This document shows positions 12,120 through 22,602 of a stretch of DNA of 64,000 bases, piece after piece. Location: assembly GCF_042100115.1 (NCBI RefSeq), contig NC_091274.1:744001-808000 (forward strand). Reading direction: 5' to 3'. The position numbers and the translations under genes are program-made. This DNA is from Alternaria dauci (lineage: Eukaryota > Ascomycota > Dothideomycetes > Pleosporales > Pleosporaceae). The notes under the pieces were generated by a model that saw only the letters and a program-made list of their open reading frames with translations, had not been told where the DNA came from and ran no database searches. How positions within the stretch are numbered: position 1 is the stretch's first letter; each line of letters opens with the position of its first letter.

Positions 12120-13226
12120 TCAAAGTCTGGCCCTCGCCTCTCCGAGTTTCAACTTCCACCCCTTGAGCCATACCTCAATCTGCTTCGCCGTAAGACTCTC
12201 AACCTTGGGCAACATCTCCAGCGCATTGTCATTATGAAAGACCATAGCCTCTTGTTCCCTGCCCTCACCCGCTGCGACCATGAAAGCGTGCATCTTGAAC
12301 ACCTTCGGATCAAGCAGGGCAAGCCATTGCGGAAGCGTAACTCCCTTGACCGCCAAACCAAACTTCTCAGTCAAGACACTGTGCAGAAGCGCCCAAGGTG
12401 CGGGGTTAGGATGCATCATGTTGTACACTCTGGTCACGTCGTTGTTACTTGGCGGCGAAAGTGTAATGTTGGTGATACCTTCTGCCAGAGCATCGACAGG
12501 GATCCAGTCGACAGCATTCATGTGAACAGGCCAGCAACCAAGCTGCTGGCTCGTCTTGAAAGTAACCCATAGCCAGCCTTGGATTGGCCAGCCCGGGGAA
12601 CCAGCAATCGCAGACGACGGTCCGCCAATCTGGCCTGCGCGTACAATGGCGACGCGTACACCGGAATCTAGGTTTGCGCGGGCGAGGAGTCGCTCAGCAA
12701 TACACTTGCTCTGTCCGTATCCGCTGTCCGCGGCGCTAGCATCTTCCCAAGCAGGTTCCTCGGGTATGAGTGGTTGTTCGGGATGACGGCTTGGCCAGTT
12801 CATGATTGAGCAGTTTGATGAGACAAACGTCACACGTGCCTTTTTGGGACTGGCAATACATGCTTTGATGACGTTGCGTACGGCATTGATGAGTGGCTCG
12901 AATTTTGCGAGAGGTATGGCCCAGTTTGCGTTCCAAGCGTTGAAGACTACTTCATCGACTTCGCGCACGAGCTGCTTGTACTGAGTATCGTTCAGTCCAA
13001 GGTTTGGTTGTGTAATGTCGGTTGTGATGAAGTGGAGGCGGCTTGGAATTGCGAGATTGTTGCTGCTGATGCGCTGCAGAGATGATGTGGTGCGCTGCTC
13101 TCCATCTTCACTCCTGTTGAGGCACAGGATTTTGGCGTTACTGTGTTTCTGGAGTAAAGAGGCTGTGATGTATGGGCCAAGGAACCCGGTAGATCCAAGG
13201 AGAACAATGGTCTTCGGTTCGGCCAT
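12120..13226 (-). CDS. Stand-alone thioester-reductase-type NAD(P)-binding protein
   Basis: A single exon of 369 codons (368 aa) from ATG 13226. An in-frame ATG at 13286 would add 20 residues without any motif, so the inner start is preferred. The extended short-chain-dehydrogenase fold shows G11, G14 and G17 in LLGSTGFLG, and the catalytic pair Y170 and K174 in SGYGQSK. It resembles the male-sterility/NAD-binding-4 reductase domain found at the C-terminus of NRPS-like adenylating reductases, including alpha-aminoadipate reductase. That domain reduces carrier-bound thioesters to aldehydes. No adenylation or carrier domain precedes it in any frame, so it acts in trans, has another substrate, or is a remnant of a larger enzyme. 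Confidence 0.82.
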   Translation of the reverse strand: MAEPKTIVLLGSTGFLGPYITASLLQKHSNAKILCLNRSEDGEQRTTSSLQRISSNNLAIPSRLHFITTDITQPNLGLNDTQYKQLVREVDEVVFNAWNANWAIPLAKFEPLINAVRNVIKACIASPKKARVTFVSSNCSIMNWPSRHPEQPLIPEEPAWEDASAADSGYGQSKCIAERLLARANLDSGVRVAIVRAGQIGGPSSAIAGSPGWPIQGWLWVTFKTSQQLGCWPVHMNAVDWIPVDALAEGITNITLSPPSNNDVTRVYNMMHPNPAPWALLHSVLTEKFGLAVKGVTLPQWLALLDPKVFKMHAFMVAAGEGREQEAMVFHNDNALEMLPKVESLTAKQIEVWLKGWKLKLGEARARL

Positions 13227-14496
13227 TGTGGAGTCACCAGATTGAAGGCAATCTTGTGGTAAGATTGTGGTATGAGCAGCTCTCAATTGTCAATAAATGA
13301 TATCGTGAATGATGGTGTGAAGAGTGAGCTTGAAGCGCAACACGAGTACAGGTGGGTTTAAATCTTGTAATTAAATGGTTATCAAGGCTCCGAGGTTGCA
13401 ATTGATGCTGTGGTATCAATGTGCCGTTCCGCCACCATTTGGGCCTTGCAAAGGGATGTCCTGCAAACCCTGGCGGGAGCAGCAAGCTACATTCCCTCCA
13501 ATAGTCTGGCAGTGTATTTCACGATGACATTTCGCTATTGGTGTTCCGCGGTCGCCATTATTTGTTCTTGCGTGGTCTGCATATGCCCATCTTTTGAGAA
13601 GCGCCACCAGGGCTGGTGATGTGCTGTCACATCGCATACAATGTAGCATTGTCTGTCCTAGTGCGTCGAGACAACCTATGACCTTCAATTACTGCGCCGC
13701 AGGCTGTGGTGAGGTTCAAATAGTGCAGAACTCGGCCAAGGATTCCAGTCATTGTCGGTATAGAGCCAATGGCACCAGCGGCGCGGGGAACTCGCTCGAT
13801 CTCATCCTGAGTGGGATGAGCTACTCGCCGCGCAATGCAAGAGCGCATACGCAGTTCCAAGAGACGGTATTGCTCTTGCCCTCAGCCAGAACTAGGGACC
13901 TGAAAGAAGAAGATGCTCATGGGTTGCAAAGACTGTGACGAGATGGAAGACACTTGGCAGCACTCATCCCACAGCGAGTACAGGGCTGGCTGCCATTGCC
14001 CAATAGAGTACAGTTGTCATACAGGCGTTTTTGCGAGAAGCGCAAGGGCATCCCAGGCTCGGCGGAAGAAGCGGTGGCTGATGATGTTCTTTGGACTGAT
14101 GGTGTAAGGGACGAGAGAGGTGGAACGACGGCATCCGATGGTCCAAGTGATGGTCAGGACGGGCTCCGCAGTTGCAACGCTGCATGCCCTGACTCCTTAC
14201 ATGTCCGTCCTGCAGTCGTCGACACACGCCCGCCACAACGCACGTCGCTTTGTCCGATTGTCGCTTGAGTGGATTGATGTCTACAGCGAGTCAGCATAAA
14301 GATGGCTCTTCTGCGCAACTCTGGCCAGGGTCCTTCCCCGCATCTGGCTGCCGAGGCTTCAACACCATAGGGTCAACATGTTGAGCCCGCAAAGCATCAT
14401 GTATCTCGTCAGTATTACTGTAGCTCATAGAACAGACGCTTCCAATTCCCTTGTCATTTCGAAGAGGCTCGCATTGACACCGACGTCGCAATCGCC
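13227..14496. other. Divergent intergenic region
   Basis: Shared upstream region of the minus-strand reductase and the plus-strand crotonase-fold gene. Short frames on both strands overlap one another and lack coding character. Confidence 0.5.
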
Positions 14497-15228
14497 ATGG
14501 CACTAGGAGAATACACGAACTTACGCGTTGACCGGCACGCGCAAGTCTTTGTCATCACCCTCGCAAAAGCCCCCGAGAACCGCATAAATGTCCAATTCGC
14601 ACAGGAGATAATACGCGCGCTGCGCGAAATTGAGCAAAAACTAGGCCCAAATGCCGAAGGATGCGTGATAACAAGGGGAAACGACGACAAGTTCTGGTGC
14701 ACAGGTCTCGAGCTAGACGAGAGCGACACAAACCCATTTGCGAATAGCGATGGCTTCTTCCCGCTGCTCGCGACCTTGCTCGACTACCCGTTCCCCACTA
14801 TCGCTCTGCTGACAGGCCATACCTTTGGAGGGGCGTGTCCCTTTGCTCTCGCGCACGATTACCGCATCATGAACGCGTCGCGTGGCTTCTTCTCCATGCC
14901 GCCCGTCAACCTTGGCCTGCACTTCCCCGGCATCGGCTTCCTCCCTCGACTCAAGCTTCGTCCGCAGATCGCGCGCAAGATGCTGCTCGAGGCGCATCGC
15001 TGGACAGGCAAAGAAGCATACGAGGATGGAATTGTCGATGAGATTGCAGACCCCAAGGATATGTTGGAGGCCGCGCTGAAGAGAGCGAGGGCAGTCCAGG
15101 GTAGGGCCAAGATGGGCGTCTACAGCGTGCTCAGAAACGAGCTTTGGGGTGAGGCGGCTGAGAAGATTAGAGGCATCTGCTATGTACATGGTAAGAGGGT
15201 CACCGCACCCGCAAAAGCGAAGATCTAA
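14497..15228 (+). CDS. Enoyl-CoA hydratase/isomerase family protein
   Basis: An intronless frame of 243 aa with the crotonase fold. The oxyanion-hole regions are DDKFWCTGLELD (residues 63-74) and GHTFGGACPFALAHDYRI (107-124), followed by SMPPVNLGLHFPGIGF. The family acts on 2- or 3-enoyl-CoA thioesters in fatty-acid beta-oxidation. Residues alone do not let me separate hydratase from delta3-delta2 isomerase, though the short length and layout look closer to the isomerases. The protein ends AKI, a non-canonical type 1 peroxisomal signal; the Candida tropicalis multifunctional enzyme is known to use AKI. Peroxisomal location is therefore plausible. Confidence 0.85.
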   Translation: MALGEYTNLRVDRHAQVFVITLAKAPENRINVQFAQEIIRALREIEQKLGPNAEGCVITRGNDDKFWCTGLELDESDTNPFANSDGFFPLLATLLDYPFPTIALLTGHTFGGACPFALAHDYRIMNASRGFFSMPPVNLGLHFPGIGFLPRLKLRPQIARKMLLEAHRWTGKEAYEDGIVDEIADPKDMLEAALKRARAVQGRAKMGVYSVLRNELWGEAAEKIRGICYVHGKRVTAPAKAKI

Positions 15229-16061
15229 GCCCGTCTCTTCGGTGACCGGACCGACCACGATGCGCCTATCAGGCCACCAACGATATTTGAATATATATGT
15301 ATAATGTTTACCCATGTATCAAATGATTCCATCTAAGTGGCGCTGACGGTCCAAGGCTAAATTCATCGCTTCATCTATTGAGCCCTGTCGATCGCCCTGC
15401 TGATTAACTTCTCATCAACAACCTCAGTACTGTACCGCGCTTTCATCAGCTCATCGGATCAATTGATACATCAATTTTTTCTATTTCCAACCGCGGCAAT
15501 CTATCGCACACGGTAACCTGTCGGGTTTGAACGGGAGACGTCTCGTGGTTCCTGGCTTGACTTGAGGCTCCTAAAACTGCAAACCAGGGCGTGGCCAACG
15601 ACTCGTCCACGCCACTTCGAGATCCCTTTATGAGCCCAACAGAACATACCATCATCCAAGCTCGGAGGTGTGAATGTGGGAGACAGTTTCCTGCAAACGT
15701 AATGCAGTAACAATATACTGCTAATGTGGAAGCAGATCCCACGCTCAACAGAAAGTACTGCCGTTCGAAGCACCGGCCGCTCTGATACCATCACACTTCC
15801 ATCGCACGAGCGGATCTAGGCATCACACTCGGCAGAAGTAGGGTCAAGGTATGATTTGCAGTGCGCTTCGCGACATTGGACGAAAGAATCGCCGCCACAA
15901 GTCGATCATGCGCATCGCGGCTATCCGGCCTGAATTCGAGATGCATTTACACATGCACAGACATATGCCATATTCCATTACAGCGAAGCATGTCCTTGAT
16001 AAGCAGGACGTTCCGTTACAGCAGATCGTAAAGACAACGTAGTCTTATCATTTCGCCTACA
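15229..16061. other. Intergenic, no gene seen
   Basis: No supported gene. It should contain the promoter of the secreted dehydrogenase, but I recognise no clear core element. Confidence 0.45.
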
Positions 16062-18145
16062 ATGAAAATAACTAAATTAGCTTTCGGGTTTGCTGTCATC
16101 GCCGACAGAGGTATGTCCTGTCGTACTATCATGAACATTCGGTCAGTGACACTACAACAGCACATAGCCAAGTGACCAAGCGTTACTGTGATGCACAAAC
16201 ATCGATATGCTATTCTGGATGGACCGGCACCAATGGCATCACATTCGGTCTCGCTTTACCTGAGTCAAAACCCGCGCCTTTCGATACCGTCTTGCAGATT
16301 GTGTCACCCATCAAGAATGGATGGGTAGGGTTTAGCTGGGGTGGAACAATGCCATATGTCCCACTTACAGTCGGATGGATGAACAGTGCATCCAACACAT
16401 CCATCTACAGCTCGAGAATGGCTTTCGGCTTGAGTCTGCCACAGCCCTATGCTGATGCCGAGTACTCGTACATCAAAGGAACCGGGTACAACGCAACTCA
16501 CTGGACTTTGACCGTGCGGTGTAAGGGCTGCTCGCAATGGCACGACGTGGACGGCAATCTGGTTTCTATCGATGCAAATGCATCTGCGCAAAAATTCGCT
16601 TACGGCTTGTCGAGCAAGCTGCCTGCTCAGCCGGCGAACAACAGGTCCACCTTCAATGTGCACAGTTCGTTTGGAAATTACAGAATCGATCTCACGCATG
16701 GTCAAAATGCAGACTTTGAAGAGCTAGTCGCAGCAAATCTCGTCGATGATGCTCCCCCAGTATCGAGTAGTGTCCCGGTACCGAGCTCGACTGTTAGCTT
16801 ACGACCAACGACCATGAGTACCAGTACTACATCCTCGGAATCAGCAGCACCAACATCAACAGGAATCCCCTCATCTTGCCCTGATGTCGGCAAGCTTGCA
16901 TTCTCTATTAATACTGCAATGGGATGGAAGGCTACAAAGGTAGCAGGAGGCCTGATCCAACCAAGAGGGCTCATTCTGGACACTTTGGGTAATCTTCTCG
17001 TTGTACAAAATGGTCTTGGTATCACGGCTCACATCATCTCGCCAAACGGCTGTCTCACCTCGTCCAAGACGCTCATTTCTCAGCGGAATCTCAACCATGG
17101 CATTGCGCTTAGCCATGATGGAAAGACGCTGTACGCTAGCTCTGCGACCTCGGTGTTTTCATGGACATATGATGCAACTACCATGAGAGTGTCGGAGAAC
17201 TCTACGACAATTCTGACTGGAATGGACAGTAGAGGGCACGTCACAAGGACGCTGTCAATCCCACCAAAACATCCAAATCTTCTAATCGTCTCCCATGGGT
17301 CCAACGACAACTTTGACTATGGCTCAGCGAATATGAGAACCGGTCGGTCGTGCGTCAAGATCTTTGATACCACCGCCATTCCTGAGGAAGGCTACGATTA
17401 TGCAACCGGCGGCTATCAGATGGGTTATGGACTCCGTAACGAAGTTGGTCTAGCATTCGATGCTGAAGGCATGCTTTGGGGTGTTGAGAACTCTTCCGAC
17501 GAGCTGCATCGTACTGTTGATGGTGTATCCGTGGACATTCACACCGATAGTAAGTATCCCTGTACCAAATGCACCTCAGACATACGTTGACCTCGTGACC
17601 CACATCCAGATCCAGCTGATGAGATCAACTATCTGGGTGATCCATCCAAAGAGAACACAAACTGGTACGGATACCCGACTTGTTATACCGTGTTCAATCC
17701 AGCGTCCATCACAGACAAGAGATTTGCAGTGGGTGATCAATTCGTCTTGGAGCCCAATGCCACCTTTACGGACGATACGTGTAAAACGCGTAGCATACCA
17801 CCTCGTCTCGCGCTTCCAGCTCACTCTGCGCCCCTCGACGCGGCTTTCGATAGGAATTTCACTAGCATGTACGTCACCATCCACGGGTCCTGGAACCGCA
17901 GTCCTTCGATCGGGTACAAAATCATCCAAGTTCCCTTCGCAAACGGTGCCAATGGCTTTGGGCCAAAAGCGGCCTTGAACAGCACGCAGGCTTGGACTGA
18001 TATTTTTTGGAATCCCAATGTGGATCACTGTTCGACCACGCAGTGCTTTAGGCCCGTGAGTATTGCGCAGGACAAGTACGGCCGAATGTACGTCACTAGT
18101 GACAGTGGGGCGGAAGGCGAGATGATTATCCTGGGAAAGGTGTAG
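16062..18145 (+). CDS. Secreted cytochrome b-PQQ sugar dehydrogenase (AA8-AA12)
   Basis: Three exons: 16062-16110, 16161-17549 and 17610-18145, joined to 658 codons (657 aa). Exon 1 encodes a signal peptide ending about residue 19. Residues 20-205 match the heme-b cytochrome domain of cellobiose dehydrogenase (AA8): M80 in WGGTM and H184 in FNVHSSFG are spaced like the axial Met and His ligands. A Ser/Thr/Pro linker spans about 211-254. Residues 256-657 resemble the PQQ-dependent pyranose/sorbosone dehydrogenase six-bladed propeller (AA12), with segments such as GIALSHDGKTLYASS and VTIHGSWNRSP. The Coprinopsis cinerea pyranose dehydrogenase has the same AA8-AA12 order plus a C-terminal CBM1; here no CBM1 follows. 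Likely role: oxidising sugars outside the cell and passing electrons through the heme to copper monooxygenases or other acceptors. Sugar specificity is not visible. Confidence 0.9.
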
Positions 18146-18200
18146 ATGATAAGTTATGTGTGGGTGTGGGGTCTGTATCTCAACATCAGGCTCAAACTTG

Positions 18201-18429
18201 GAAATCATAGGAAAATATTATCGGCCTACCCCAAACATTATTCGACCCACGCCAGAGAAATGAGATAAATTGAACAGTTTCTAAGCTCTCTAAACATCGT
18301 AATAGATCAACAACTCTATATATTGTCACCTATTTAGGTAATTTGAGGTAGTGAATTGCTTCTATCTGATCTTTTTGGCATGGGCCGAATAGTGTTTGGG
18401 GTAGGCCGAAAATGTTTTCCCGAAATCAT
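18201..18429. mobile_element. hAT-like MITE with 8-bp target-site duplication
   Basis: The element spans 18209-18421 (213 bp) and is flanked on both sides by GAAATCAT (18201-18208 and 18422-18429). Its ends are about 40-bp imperfect inverted repeats: the left arm contains CGGCCTACCCCAAACATTAT and the right arm, reverse-complemented, CGGCCTACCCCAAACACTAT. The interior is AT-rich and has no coding capacity. An 8-bp duplication with short inverted repeats is the hallmark of hAT-superfamily non-autonomous elements. It sits between the convergent 3' ends of the AA8-AA12 gene and the monooxygenase pseudogene. Confidence 0.85.
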
Positions 18430-18512
18430 TCGTGATGATTATGCATTTGTAGGATAGCTGAGAACGTCAGACAGTCAGGCAAAAACCACTGACGCATCCC
18501 ACATCCCACCAT

Positions 18513-20039
18513 CTACTCTACAGCCACCTTCTCCCACTTGAGCCCTTCCTCCAAGCTTGCTCTTTTTGCATCCCAGCTATCCACAAACCAGCTGTCGCGC
18601 GGCTTCCATGGTCCGGTCATCGCATATCTCGGCATCGCCATCATCGCACGCAGAAGGTAGGTGCTGGTAAACTGAGGGGTAGTTAGTGTCTTCTCCTTCT
18701 CCTTCTCGCTGATGACGGGCACAACGCTTGTGTAACCATGCTTTTGTTGGTGCTTGATAAGGCGGGCGTAAAGATGGGATGCAGCCTCGGCGCCTAGTGT
18801 CCACGACGCGTTGAAGTACCCGATAATGGTGCCAAAGTTAGGTACAGAAGTGAGCATAGAGCTGCGCCACAAGTATTGCGATGGCACGTCGACTTGCTTG
18901 CCGTCGACGGTGACGTTTATGCCACCAAAGCCATACATGTTGAGGCCTGTGGCTGTGATGATAATGTCTGCGTCTAGCTTCTGCCCGCTGGTGAGCTCGA
19001 TGCCGTCTGATACAACGCTCTTGATGGTATCTGCAACGATGTTCGCTTTGCCTGTTCTGAGAGCCTTGAAGTAATCGCCGACGGGGCAAATGCACAGGCG
19101 TTATTGCCAGGGGTTGTAACTAGGCTTGAAGTGAGGATCGACAGGGAGGTTGGGGGGCAGCTGCGTGGCGGTTCTTTTGGCAATGACCGACCGTGCGAGT
19201 TTGGGGAACCAGACGCAGAACTTGTAGAAGACAAGGCCAATGAAAGTGGACATGAAGCCTAAACAGACTTGTTAGCAGTCGGTTTTGGGGTAGAAGAGGG
19301 GTGACGTACGTTTGTATCGTAGAGTGAACCACTCTGGTGCCCACTTCTCGAACCATACCCGGTCGTCTTGGTTAAGGCTCATGATATACGACGGGCTCCG
19401 TTGTAGCTGTGTCACACTGCCTGCACCGCCATCGACGAGCGCAGGAAGCAGCGTTATTGCTGTCGCGCCACTGCCCACAATCACGATATTCTTGCCCTTG
19501 TAGTCTAGATCCTGGGGCCAGAACTGCGGGTGCACGATCTTGCCCTGGAAATTGTCAAGGCCCGGGATCTCTGCATCCAGAGGCTGGTCGTAGTTGTAGT
19601 ATCCTGTGCCTAGGATAAGTCACTTGGTCCAGTAGACGACTGTGCGCGGCTCGCTTCCATTGTCATTGCCAAATTGCACCTCGACCCTCCAGCGCTGTTC
19701 CTCACTCCTCCAGTCGGCCTTGGTCACCTTGTGTTTGTACCAAATCTTCTTATCTAGATCAAACGTGCGCGCTGTTTCGTCCAAGTGTTTCAAAATCTCC
19801 TCCCCCTTGCCTATTGGGTTCTTCGCCCTCCACGGGTAGAACTTGAAGCCGAAGGTATGCAGATCAGAGTCCGACCGTATACCTGGGTATTTGAATAGCG
19901 ACCATATTCCGCCGAGTTCGTGGCGCGCCTCGAGAATGGTAAATTTGACGTTTGGGAGCGATTCTTGGATGTGATAGGCCGCATTGATACCGCTGATGCC
20001 AGTTCCAATGATTAAGACATCAAAGTACGAGTCGATCAT
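18513..20039 (-). pseudogene. Baeyer-Villiger-type flavin monooxygenase with two in-frame stops
   Basis: Two exons, 20039-19310 and 19258-18513, give 492 codons in one unbroken reading frame, except for TGA at codon 140 (19622-19620) and TAA at codon 296 (19103-19101). The FAD loop is IIGTGISG (residues 10-17), with GGIWSLFKYPG following. The Baeyer-Villiger fingerprint FxGxxxHxxxW is F164-W174, and the NADPH loop VGSGATA follows (188-194). All motifs, the intron (GTACGT donor, CTAAC branch, TTTAG acceptor) and the C-terminus are intact, so inactivation looks recent. The TAA follows a conserved-looking NPWQ and sits where a Gln codon would be expected, consistent with CAA to TAA. Intact, the enzyme would insert oxygen next to a carbonyl or oxidise N/S groups. 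Sequencing error or readthrough are alternatives. Confidence 0.78.
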
Positions 20040-21601
20040 GGTGTGCCGCTGTGCTGACGGTACTTGCTATGTCGAGTGTTTACCGGGTGTTTTCCAAGGT
20101 AGAGTCCGACAAGAAGTAGAGACTCTGAATCCAGTCAGTGGTGAGGCTGATGGGCAATCGCACAGGAGCCGGTGCATGTCGACACTTTGTACCCAAACTT
20201 TGTCGACTTCCGAGGTTTCTCCACACCGTCGCACTATTCTCCCGCCTGCGCGCACTACCCCACTGCTGACCTCTTCGTCCATCAACTATGTGGCACTCGT
20301 TGGTGTTGGCGGAGTGCTTGGCACGTCACTGACTTTTGTTTGCCAAGGCTGATTCTGAGTTGCTTTTGTTTAGTAGTACACGCACCTTACCTCAGACGGC
20401 AACGTTGCCTGCGGGACGAGGTGGGGCTCACTCCAGCTAACTCTGTTCGGATGAACTATTGTTAAAAGGATTACTTCTCTCTGTGTGTATGTAGGTTTCG
20501 TGTTGAACGACTGGTCACATGCCCCCATCTACCATCATTAACAGCCAGCTCCCACGTTGTCGGAAACATTTGTAGAGACATTAGACAGCACTACGCGCCG
20601 ATCACTAAGCGCACCGAGGCAGGCATGGTAGTCGGGGTAATTGATCGTTGCGAGGACGCGTCTTCGGTGCAAGGAAACCTTGGAAATCCGCTCCTACACA
20701 CCTTGTAATCTGCATTGCCATTGGGGGGTTTCCTTCCGTATCCAGGCTCAGCTTTCGCCTCTAGGTTACGAGTATCGTCTTTCATTAGTCCGTCTTTTCG
20801 TCCTCCCGAGGCCGTCTATCACTCCTCCATGACTGTAGCGAACCATTGACATGTGAGACCGAAAGCTTCAGGGGCACTTTCTTTGGCACACAGGCATGAT
20901 ATCATAACGGTGACGGACGAACTGAGAGATGGGACGGCCGAATGCCTGGACAAATCTGCTTTGATCTGCAGTGACAGAGCGGTTTCGAGACCCAAAGCTT
21001 AAAATCAAAGTGAGGGACACGAGTGCGTACACTCGAGAGCTTTGATAATTTAGCAGAGTCACTGCATAGGTCGGTGCCCACGGGTGAGAAGAGGAAAGCC
21101 GTCGCACACATGGCGCAAGCGGTGAGAGTGAATTCAAGTTGTGAATGTCGTCGGATAACGGCAAGAGATGCTGCAGCCCATGACTACACCCCTCAACCGT
21201 TTACTTCTTTCTTTGTGATTCTTCGCCCCGCACGCTCTTGGTCCGTGCTATGACACGATGTCCTCTAGAAATCCAGAGTTTCCCTCTCTCACCAGCTCCC
21301 TTCTCGACAAAAAAACTCAGCCAGAGAAACTCCCACGAATGTACACGCGACAAGCGTGTCGAAAGCGGACTAAGTCGGACTAAGTAAAGCCACCGGAACA
21401 TCGCGTCCAGAAAGAGTTGAGGCTGTGTGCCGGGCCGCTCAAACTTACCCCTGACTGCATCGCCCCACCAGTTCCAACGACAAATTTTCAACTCAACAAC
21501 CCACAAAGTCAGCTCTCTACCCGTGGCTCAAACTGCGAGGCGTGGACACAGATGCTTGCAATATATTGGTTGTTACGGCCAATGTCTCCATCAAAGAAAT
21601 C
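20040..21601. other. Intergenic region between monooxygenase relic and tRNA
   Basis: No gene is supported; only short frames without coding character. Confidence 0.45.
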
Positions 21602-21708
21602 GGGCTTGTGGTTTAGTGGTATAATACTCCCTTAGCATCAGCTCCTGAGCAGCAAAACGCACAGGAACAGCTTGGGAGTGGTCCAGGGTTCGATTCCCTG
21701 CAAGTCCA
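21602..21708 (+). tRNA. tRNA-Ala(AGC) with 35-nt intron
   Basis: The acceptor arms GGGCTTG and CAAGTCC pair over 7 bp with a G3:U70 wobble, the main identity element of alanine tRNAs, and A73 follows. The D arm contains GTTTAGTGGTATAAT. The anticodon stem CTCCC/GGGAG encloses TTAGCA-T, giving anticodon AGC (21634-21636). The T arm is CAGGG-TTCGATT-CCCTG. An intron of 35 nt (21638-21672) interrupts the gene one base after the anticodon, the canonical nuclear position. Internal A and B boxes are intact. Confidence 0.95.
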
Positions 21709-22602
21709 TCTTTTTGCGCGTGTCGCCGTCGTCGGCGGTGCTGTCGCGGCTGATTTGTAGTGTCGGTCAATTTTTGAAGTTTGAAGCTTTTTTGGCCCCT
21801 CACCGAAGATTTGCGCCGAGGTGCAGTACTAAGGAACGATTCCTTAATTGTCCGTGGAAGCTTGAATTACAACACCACTTATCGGCCTCTTCCTGGTTCT
21901 GCAGTGCAGGATACATATTTGTCCAAGGCATCCTGTGGGGCGATCTAGCACGACGCAGAGAAGGCTATCAAAGGTTCGTATATATTGCACAAGCAATGAA
22001 CATCATCCACACTGCGAGGAAATGGTGAGCACATTACTTGTTCGATGTCAGGTCTTCACGCCTAGTCAATCGGAAGATTATCCTTCTCTTTCAATTTACT
22101 CTTCCCCGACTTTCGCAATCTTAATCAGTACCACCCACTCTCATTAGCACATATATCATGTGTACAGCAACACTCGACATCTCATTCACTATCCAGGAAC
22201 AACCAATATCCATACTCGCCTTCTGAACCCCTCCCTTCCATCCCCAAACACTATGTACCTCTTCCCACCCCGATGATGTAAAAGTCAAAGTCAAAAGAAA
22301 ACGCCCTGCTATGCAATGTGCACCTAACAATGCTTTCCCATGTCCCCAAAGCCAGAGAGCCAAAGCCAAGTAGGCAAGTCATAACGCCATCGCTGAACGC
22401 CTGTTTCGACCCAATGCCACCCATAACCACCGCCATGCCGAAAAGAAAAAGAGACAAGAAATATACAAAAGAAAGCATGTCCTCCCACTCCATCAAGTGC
22501 AGGAATAAGTCAAAAGCCGGTCCATCCCCTCCGTCGCCGCACCTGCGTCAAATACCCATCTCCACCGCGCCTTTCTGGTGAAGTATTATCAGTATCGGAT
22601 CC
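21709..22602. other. Intergenic, no gene seen
   Basis: A short T-run follows the tRNA (TTTTT at 21712-21716), suitable as an RNA polymerase III stop. The rest has only short frames and lies downstream of the septation kinase. Confidence 0.5.

Noticed and set aside
10076..15228. Secondary-metabolite cluster (MFS transporter, thioester reductase, crotonase)
   Set aside because: No PKS, NRPS, terpene synthase or pathway regulator is present, and the genes are of general types; co-location alone is weak.
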